Below are positions 59,551 to 64,000 of a stretch of DNA of 64,000 nucleotides, in pieces. The translations under genes and the position numbers were made by a program. Where the stretch lies: positions 434,001-498,000 of the forward strand of contig NZ_FNSU01000001.1 of NCBI RefSeq assembly GCF_900105325.1. Reading direction: 5' to 3'. This DNA comes from Pseudomonas marginalis (lineage in GTDB: Bacteria > Pseudomonadota > Gammaproteobacteria > Pseudomonadales > Pseudomonadaceae). The stretch's first letter is position 1. Every line of letters starts with the position of its first letter. Below the pieces are notes generated by a model. That model had not been told where the DNA came from and made no database searches. It worked only from the letters and a program-made list of their open reading frames with translations.

Positions 59551-60330
59551 TCAGGGCTGGTAGCCCATCCGCCAGCTCACGGCCCGGGTCGCTGCCAGCA
59601 AGCGCTGCGCCGCCGGGCCATCTTCGTCGGCGTGGAACAGCGAGGTGGGGCCGACCACGGTCATCACCGCCGCCACGTGCCCGACCGCGTTGAATACCGG
59701 TGCCGACAGCGCATCCACCCCCGGCATCAGCAGGCCATGCACAAAGTGCAGGCCACGGTTGCGGATTTGTTCGCAGGTGGTGGCGTAAGCCTGGTCGTCG
59801 GCGAGGGCATGGGCGATGCCAGCCTGGACCTCGCGCTCACGCAACTCGACGGTTTCCCGCGACGGCAGGAAGGCACTGAACACCAGCCCGGTGGACGAAC
59901 TGAGCAGGGGCAACACCGACCCCAATTGTGTCACCACCGTCACCGCGCGTACTGCCGGTTCGATCTGCACCACCGTCGCGCCCTGGTTGCCCCATACCGC
60001 CAGGAAGCAGGTTTCATTCAACTCGTCGCGCAGCTCTGCCAGGGGCATCGCGCCGACTTTCAGCACGTCCATGCTGCCCAGCGCGGCCAGGCCCACGCGC
60101 AGCGCCTCGCGCCCCAGGCCGTAATGGTTGGTGGCGGTGTTCTGTTCGGCAAAACCCGAGGCGATCAGCGCCTGTAAATAACGGTGCACCTTGCTCGCCG
60201 GCATCTGCACATGGTCGGCCAGCCGCGACAACGACGTGGAGGGCGACAGTTCGGCCAGGGCCTTGAGGATGTCGGTGCCCACTTCGGCCGAGCGGACTTT
60301 CTGTTTACCGGTGTCGCGGGGCTTTTCCAT
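59551..60330 (-). CDS. hmgR: IclR-family regulator, probable HmgR controlling homogentisate genes
   Basis: A 259-aa IclR-type regulator. A winged HTH near residues 15-75 (GTDILKALAELSPSTSLSRLADHVQMPASKVHRYLQALIASGF split over the domain) precedes a GAF-like effector domain (TCFLAVWGNQGATVVQIEPA, LLSSSTGLVFSAFLP, GVDALSAPVFNAVGHVAAVMTVVG). It is divergent from hmgA-fahA-maiA; in P. putida the equivalent HmgR represses these genes and responds to homogentisate. The gene symbol is assigned by that arrangement. ATG 60330 is preferred; a longer frame to 60393 would overlap the operator region. Confidence 0.85.
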   Translation of the reverse strand: MEKPRDTGKQKVRSAEVGTDILKALAELSPSTSLSRLADHVQMPASKVHRYLQALIASGFAEQNTATNHYGLGREALRVGLAALGSMDVLKVGAMPLAELRDELNETCFLAVWGNQGATVVQIEPAVRAVTVVTQLGSVLPLLSSSTGLVFSAFLPSRETVELREREVQAGIAHALADDQAYATTCEQIRNRGLHFVHGLLMPGVDALSAPVFNAVGHVAAVMTVVGPTSLFHADEDGPAAQRLLAATRAVSWRMGYQP

Positions 60331-60372
60331 GGAGAGGCGAGAATCCGAGAGATGAATGGGCGTCTTTATAGC

Positions 60373-60419
60373 TTGACGGTCGATAGTGATCAAATTACGT
60401 TATTCGTAACTGGATTACG
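60373..60419 (+). promoter_or_regulatory. hmgA promoter and probable HmgR operator
   Basis: TTGACG (60373-60378) is followed after 17 bases by TACGTT (60396-60401), a plausible sigma-70 promoter. Overlapping the -10 region, TTACG (60395-60399) and CGTAA (60405-60409) form a dyad, and TTACG recurs at 60415-60419, a layout suited to a repressor. Confidence 0.5.
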
Positions 60420-60450
60420 ATAAAAACAACTTCCGCATAGAGGATGATCC

Positions 60451-61734
60451 ATGAACCTCGAATACCTGTCGGGCTTCGGCAATGAATTCGCCAGCGAAGC
60501 CCTGCCCGGCGCCTTACCGGTCGGCCAGAACTCCCCGCAAAAAGCGCCCTACGGGCTGTATACCGAACTGTTTTCCGGCACCGCCTTCACCATGGTACGC
60601 AGCGAAGCCCGCCGCACCTGGCTGTACCGCATCCAGCCATCGGCCAATCACCCGGCGTTCGTCAAGCTGGAGCGGCAGCTGGCCGGCGGCCCGTTGGGGG
60701 CGGTGACGCCCAATCGCCTGCGTTGGAACCCGTTGGATATTCCGAGTGAGCCGACGGACTTTATCGACGGCCTGGTCGGCATGGTGGCCAACTCAGGGGC
60801 GGAAAAACCCTCAGGCATCAGCATCTACACCTACCGCGCCAACCGCTCGATGGACCGCGTGTTCTTCAATGCCGACGGCGAACTGTTGATCGTGCCCGAG
60901 CAGGGCCGCCTGCGCATCGCCACCGAACTGGGGGTGCTGGACGTCGAGCCGCTGGACATTGTCGTGTTGCCCCGTGGCCTCAAATTTCGTGTCGAACTGC
61001 TGGATGCACAGGCGCGCGGTTACGTCGCCGAAAACCATGGCGCGCCGCTGCGCCTGCCGGACCTGGGGCCTATCGGCAGCAACGGCCTGGCCAATCCGCG
61101 TGACTTCCTCACCCCGGTGGCCCACTACGAAGACCTCAGGCAACCGACCACGCTGGTGCAGAAATTCCTCGGTGAACTGTGGGCGTGCGAGCTGGACCAT
61201 TCACCGCTGAACGTGGTGGCCTGGCACGGCAATAACGTGCCGTACAAATACGACCTGGGCCGCTTCAACACCCTTGGCACCGTGAGTTTCGATCATCCCG
61301 ATCCGTCGATCTTCACCGTATTGACATCGCCCACCAGCGTGCACGGCCTGGCCAACCTCGACTTCGTGATCTTCCCGCCGCGCTGGATGGTGGCCGAGAA
61401 CACCTTCCGTCCGCCGTGGTTCCACCGCAACCTGATGAACGAGTACATGGGCCTGATCCAGGGCGCCTACGACGCCAAGGCCGAAGGCTTCCTGCCCGGT
61501 GGCGCGTCGCTGCACAGCTGCATGAGCGCCCACGGCCCGGACGGCGAGACCTGCACCAAGGCCATCAACGTGGACCTGGCACCGCACAAGATCGATAACA
61601 CCATGGCCTTCATGTTCGAGACCAGCCAAGTGCTGCGTCCCACTCAGTTCGCCCTGGAGTGCCCGCAACTGCAACCTTCCTATGACGCGTGCTGGGCCTC
61701 GTTGCCCGTCACCTTCAACCCGAACCGGAGATAA
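60451..61734 (+). CDS. hmgA: HmgA, homogentisate 1,2-dioxygenase
   Basis: A 427-aa iron-dependent ring-cleaving enzyme that opens homogentisate to maleylacetoacetate in phenylalanine/tyrosine catabolism. The start YLSGFGNEFASEALPGALPVGQNSP and the iron-site region are typical: HRNLMNEYMGLIQG (His and Glu) and ASLHSCMSAHGPDGET (His). AGAGGATG precedes the ATG. It is followed after three bases by fahA. Loss of this gene would give brown pyomelanin, a known property of the pathway. Confidence 0.97.
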   Translation: MNLEYLSGFGNEFASEALPGALPVGQNSPQKAPYGLYTELFSGTAFTMVRSEARRTWLYRIQPSANHPAFVKLERQLAGGPLGAVTPNRLRWNPLDIPSEPTDFIDGLVGMVANSGAEKPSGISIYTYRANRSMDRVFFNADGELLIVPEQGRLRIATELGVLDVEPLDIVVLPRGLKFRVELLDAQARGYVAENHGAPLRLPDLGPIGSNGLANPRDFLTPVAHYEDLRQPTTLVQKFLGELWACELDHSPLNVVAWHGNNVPYKYDLGRFNTLGTVSFDHPDPSIFTVLTSPTSVHGLANLDFVIFPPRWMVAENTFRPPWFHRNLMNEYMGLIQGAYDAKAEGFLPGGASLHSCMSAHGPDGETCTKAINVDLAPHKIDNTMAFMFETSQVLRPTQFALECPQLQPSYDACWASLPVTFNPNRR

Positions 61735-61737
61735 CCC

Positions 61738-63024
61738 ATGACGCAGCCAACCCCTACCCGCAGTTGGGTAGCCTCCGCCAATGGTCACCGTGATTTCCCC
61801 CTGCAAAACCTGCCGCTGGGTGTGTTCAGCATCAACGGCTCGGTGCCGCGCAGTGGCGTGGCGATTGGCGACGCGATCCTCGACCTGCACGCCGCCGTGG
61901 ATGAGTTTGAAGGCGAAGCCCGCCGCGCCGTTGATGCGACTGCGGGCGGCCAGTTGAACGCCTTTTTCGAGCTGGGCCGTGGCCCGCGCGTGGCCTTGCG
62001 CGAGCGCCTCCTGGAGCTGCTCGCCGAGGGCAGCAAGCTGCAGGCCCGTGAAGCGCAGGTGCTGCACCGCGCCGCCGATTGCCAGATGCACCTGCCGGCG
62101 AAGATCAACGACTACACCGACTTCTACGTCGGCATCGAGCATGCGCAAAACGTCGGCAAACTGTTCCGCCCGGATAACCCGCTGTTGCCGAACTACAAGT
62201 ACGTGCCGATCGGTTATCACGGCCGCGCCTCGACCATTCGCCCCTCGGGTGCTGACGTCCGTCGCCCCAAAGGCCAGACCTTGCCGGCCGGCCAGACCGA
62301 ACCAAGCTTCGGCCCCTGCGCGCGCCTGGACTACGAACTCGAGCTGGGCATCTGGATCGGCCAGGGCAACGCCATCGGCGACTCGATTGCCATCGGCGAT
62401 GCAGCCGAGCATATCGCCGGTTTCTGCCTGCTCAATGACTGGTCGGCGCGGGACATCCAGGCCTGGGAATATCAGCCGCTGGGCCCGTTCCTGTCCAAGA
62501 GCTTCATCACCAGCATTTCACCGTGGGTGGTCACGGCCGAAGCCCTGGAACCGTTCCGCAAAGCACAGCCGGCGCGGCCCGAAGGCGATCCGCAGCCACT
62601 GCCGTACCTGCTGGATAAGCGTGACCAGGCCGCTGGCGCCTTGGATATCGAACTTGAGGTGCTGTTGACCACCGCCGCCATGCGCGAACAGAACCTGCCG
62701 GCCCATCGCCTGGCCCTGAGCAACAGCCTGCATATGTACTGGACCGTCGCGCAATTGGTGGCGCACCACAGCGTCAACGGCTGCCAATTGCAGGCCGGCG
62801 ACCTGTTTGGTTCGGGGACGTTGTCGGGTCCTGAGGCCGGGCAGTTCGGCAGCCTGCTGGAGATGACCGAAGGCGGCAAGAAGGTCATCGAGCTGCCTTC
62901 CGGCGAAGTGCGCCGGTTCCTGGAGGATGGCGATGAAGTCATCCTGCGCGCCCGCTGCAACCGTGAAGGCTTCGCCTCCATCGGCTTCGGCGAATGCCGT
63001 GGCACTGTGGTCTCGGCGCGCTAG
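61738..63024 (+). CDS. fahA: FahA, fumarylacetoacetase
   Basis: A 428-aa hydrolase that splits fumarylacetoacetate to fumarate and acetoacetate. Active-site regions are visible: DYTDFYVGIEHAQNVGKLFRP (metal Asp), IGYHGRASTI (catalytic His near 161), LDYELELGIWIG (metal Glu residues) and LNDWSARDIQAWEYQPLGPF (metal Asp, near 239). It begins three bases after the hmgA stop and ends 12 bases before maiA. Confidence 0.97.
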   Translation: MTQPTPTRSWVASANGHRDFPLQNLPLGVFSINGSVPRSGVAIGDAILDLHAAVDEFEGEARRAVDATAGGQLNAFFELGRGPRVALRERLLELLAEGSKLQAREAQVLHRAADCQMHLPAKINDYTDFYVGIEHAQNVGKLFRPDNPLLPNYKYVPIGYHGRASTIRPSGADVRRPKGQTLPAGQTEPSFGPCARLDYELELGIWIGQGNAIGDSIAIGDAAEHIAGFCLLNDWSARDIQAWEYQPLGPFLSKSFITSISPWVVTAEALEPFRKAQPARPEGDPQPLPYLLDKRDQAAGALDIELEVLLTTAAMREQNLPAHRLALSNSLHMYWTVAQLVAHHSVNGCQLQAGDLFGSGTLSGPEAGQFGSLLEMTEGGKKVIELPSGEVRRFLEDGDEVILRARCNREGFASIGFGECRGTVVSAR

Positions 63025-63036
63025 GAGGGCAGGGCG

Positions 63037-63675
63037 ATGGAACTCTATACCTACTACCGCTCTACGGCGTCCTACCGGGTGCGCATCGCCCTTGCGCTCA
63101 AGGGCCTGGTTTTCACTGCGGTGCCCGTCAACCTGCTGGTGCCGGCGGGTGGCGCCAATCGCCAGCCCGAATACCTGGCCATCAACCCCCAAGGTCGCGT
63201 TCCGGCCTTGCGCACCGATGACGGCGAGCTGCTGATTCAGTCCGCGGCGATCATTGAATACCTGGACGAACGTTATCCACAGGCGCCGCTGCTTTCCAAG
63301 GACATGGCCACCCGTGCCCATGAACGCGCAGTGGCGTCGATCATCGGCTGCGATATTCACCCGCTGCACAACTCCAGCACCCAGAACCTGTTGCGTCAGT
63401 GGGGACATGACGAGGCGCAGGTGCTGGAGTGGATCGGGCATTGGATCAGCCAGGGGCTGGGTGCGGTGGAACAGTTGATTGGCGATAAGGGGTATTGCTT
63501 TGGCGAGCAGCCGGGCATGGCCGAAGCCTTCCTGATTCCCCAACTGTATGCGGCGGAGCGCTTCAAGGTGCCGTTGGGGGCGTATCCGCGCATCGGCAGG
63601 GTGGCGGCGTTGGCGGCGCAGCATCCGGCATTTATCCAGGCCCATCCTGCCAATCAACCCGACACTCCTGAGTGA
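63037..63675 (+). CDS. maiA: MaiA, maleylacetoacetate isomerase
   Basis: A 212-aa zeta-class GST that isomerises maleylacetoacetate to fumarylacetoacetate with glutathione. The zeta-class motif STASYRVRIALALKG lies near residues 9-23, followed by AINPQGRVPALRTDDGELLIQSAAIIEYLDE. It completes the hmgA-fahA-maiA operon. GGAGGGCAGGGCG gives a strong ribosome site before the ATG at 63037. Confidence 0.96.
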   Translation: MELYTYYRSTASYRVRIALALKGLVFTAVPVNLLVPAGGANRQPEYLAINPQGRVPALRTDDGELLIQSAAIIEYLDERYPQAPLLSKDMATRAHERAVASIIGCDIHPLHNSSTQNLLRQWGHDEAQVLEWIGHWISQGLGAVEQLIGDKGYCFGEQPGMAEAFLIPQLYAAERFKVPLGAYPRIGRVAALAAQHPAFIQAHPANQPDTPE

Positions 63676-63724
63676 TCGTGCCCACGCAGAGCGTGAGCAC
63701 AATAATAAAAACAGGTACCTTGCG

Positions 63725-64000
63725 ATGCACAATCAGATTGCCAGCTTTCGCGCGGCACTCGATGCCCGTCCGGTGTCGCGCTACCAGTGGTTGATTCTCC
63801 TGTTGCTGGCCTTGTTGCTGGTAACCGATGGCTACGATGCCCAGGTGCTGGGTTATGTGGTGCCGGCGCTGGCGTCGGATTGGGGGCTGGAAAAGGCCGC
63901 GTTCGGACCGGTGTTCAGTGCCAACCTGCTGGGGCTGACCTTGGGCTCGTTGCTGGTGACACCCCTGGCCGACCGCTTTGGCGTACGCCGCATCCTGCTG
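63725..64000 (+). CDS. MFS transporter, probably aromatic acid:H+ symporter family, cut by the window
   Basis: The first 92 residues are visible. A short polar start MHNQIASFRAALDARPVSRYQ is followed by helix 1 (WLILLLLALLLVTDGYDAQVLGYVVPAL) with the D-GYD motif of the AAHS family. It continues with GPVFSANLLGLTLGSLLVTPLADRFGVRR, the MFS motif A loop. Position 49 bases after maiA suggests a role in aromatic-compound uptake linked to the homogentisate pathway. The gene continues past the right edge. Confidence 0.85.
   Translation, partial: MHNQIASFRAALDARPVSRYQWLILLLLALLLVTDGYDAQVLGYVVPALASDWGLEKAAFGPVFSANLLGLTLGSLLVTPLADRFGVRRILL

Overview
The window is chromosomal DNA from a Pseudomonas of the P. 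fluorescens lineage. This rests on high GC content, a complete alginate operon in the canonical pseudomonad order, RhlB, CheV, Aap-type amino-acid transport and homogentisate genes typical of the genus, and REP/REPIN palindromes (GTGGGAGGGGGCTTGC and GTGAGCGGGCTTGCCCCGC types) characteristic of this group. No tRNA, rRNA, CRISPR array, prophage or transposase gene was seen. The species call is inference.

Layout. 1-788 is the end of a CheV chemotaxis coupling protein, cut by the left edge. 888-2943 holds a 2-hydroxyacid dehydrogenase and a LysR regulator. The regulator is divergent from a four-gene FUSC/AaeB-type efflux operon (outer-membrane lipoprotein, inner-membrane FUSC pump, DUF1656 protein, HlyD adaptor; 3127-7927). 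8055-9426 is an unrecognised pair: a 308-aa protein with a hydrophobic glycine-rich centre and an overlapping four-helix membrane protein. 9532-11225 is a small operon (membrane protein, SDR oxidoreductase, SnoaL-like protein). 11338-11496 is a miniature inverted-repeat element with a 10-bp target duplication.

11607-27918 is the complete alginate biosynthesis and export operon, transcribed right to left: algD-alg8-alg44-algK-algE-algG-algX-algL-algI-algJ-algF-algA. An AlgU-type promoter lies about 470 nt before algD and a strong intrinsic terminator lies just after algA. AlgA and AlgD make GDP-mannuronate. Alg8 and Alg44 polymerise it under c-di-GMP control. AlgK, AlgE, AlgX, AlgG and AlgL form the periplasmic and outer-membrane machine. 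AlgI, AlgJ, AlgF and AlgX acetylate the polymer. A REPIN sits inside the operon between algL and algI.

28807-36172 carries housekeeping genes: yaaA, a polysaccharide deacetylase, PIN-PhoH ATPase, moaC-moaD-moaE, rhlB and a carboxylesterase. 36518-40687 is an aapJQMP amino-acid ABC transporter operon behind a clear sigma-54 promoter and closed by an intrinsic terminator. 40738-41528 is an MqsRA toxin-antitoxin pair with a palindromic operator. 41688-43602 is a GntR/FCD regulator overlapping a CynX/NimT-type MFS exporter.

43599-51333 is a chaperone-usher fimbrial operon with six DUF1120-type proteins. Next to it are two response regulators without a sensor kinase: a free receiver-HPt protein and a LuxR-type regulator (51750-53393). 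Then come a SnoaL-like protein, a GIY-YIG protein, a GST, a TonB receptor with a signalling domain but no sigma/anti-sigma partner, a PBP4-type DacB lipoprotein, and an IclR regulator divergent from hmgA-fahA-maiA. The last gene, an MFS transporter, runs off the right edge.
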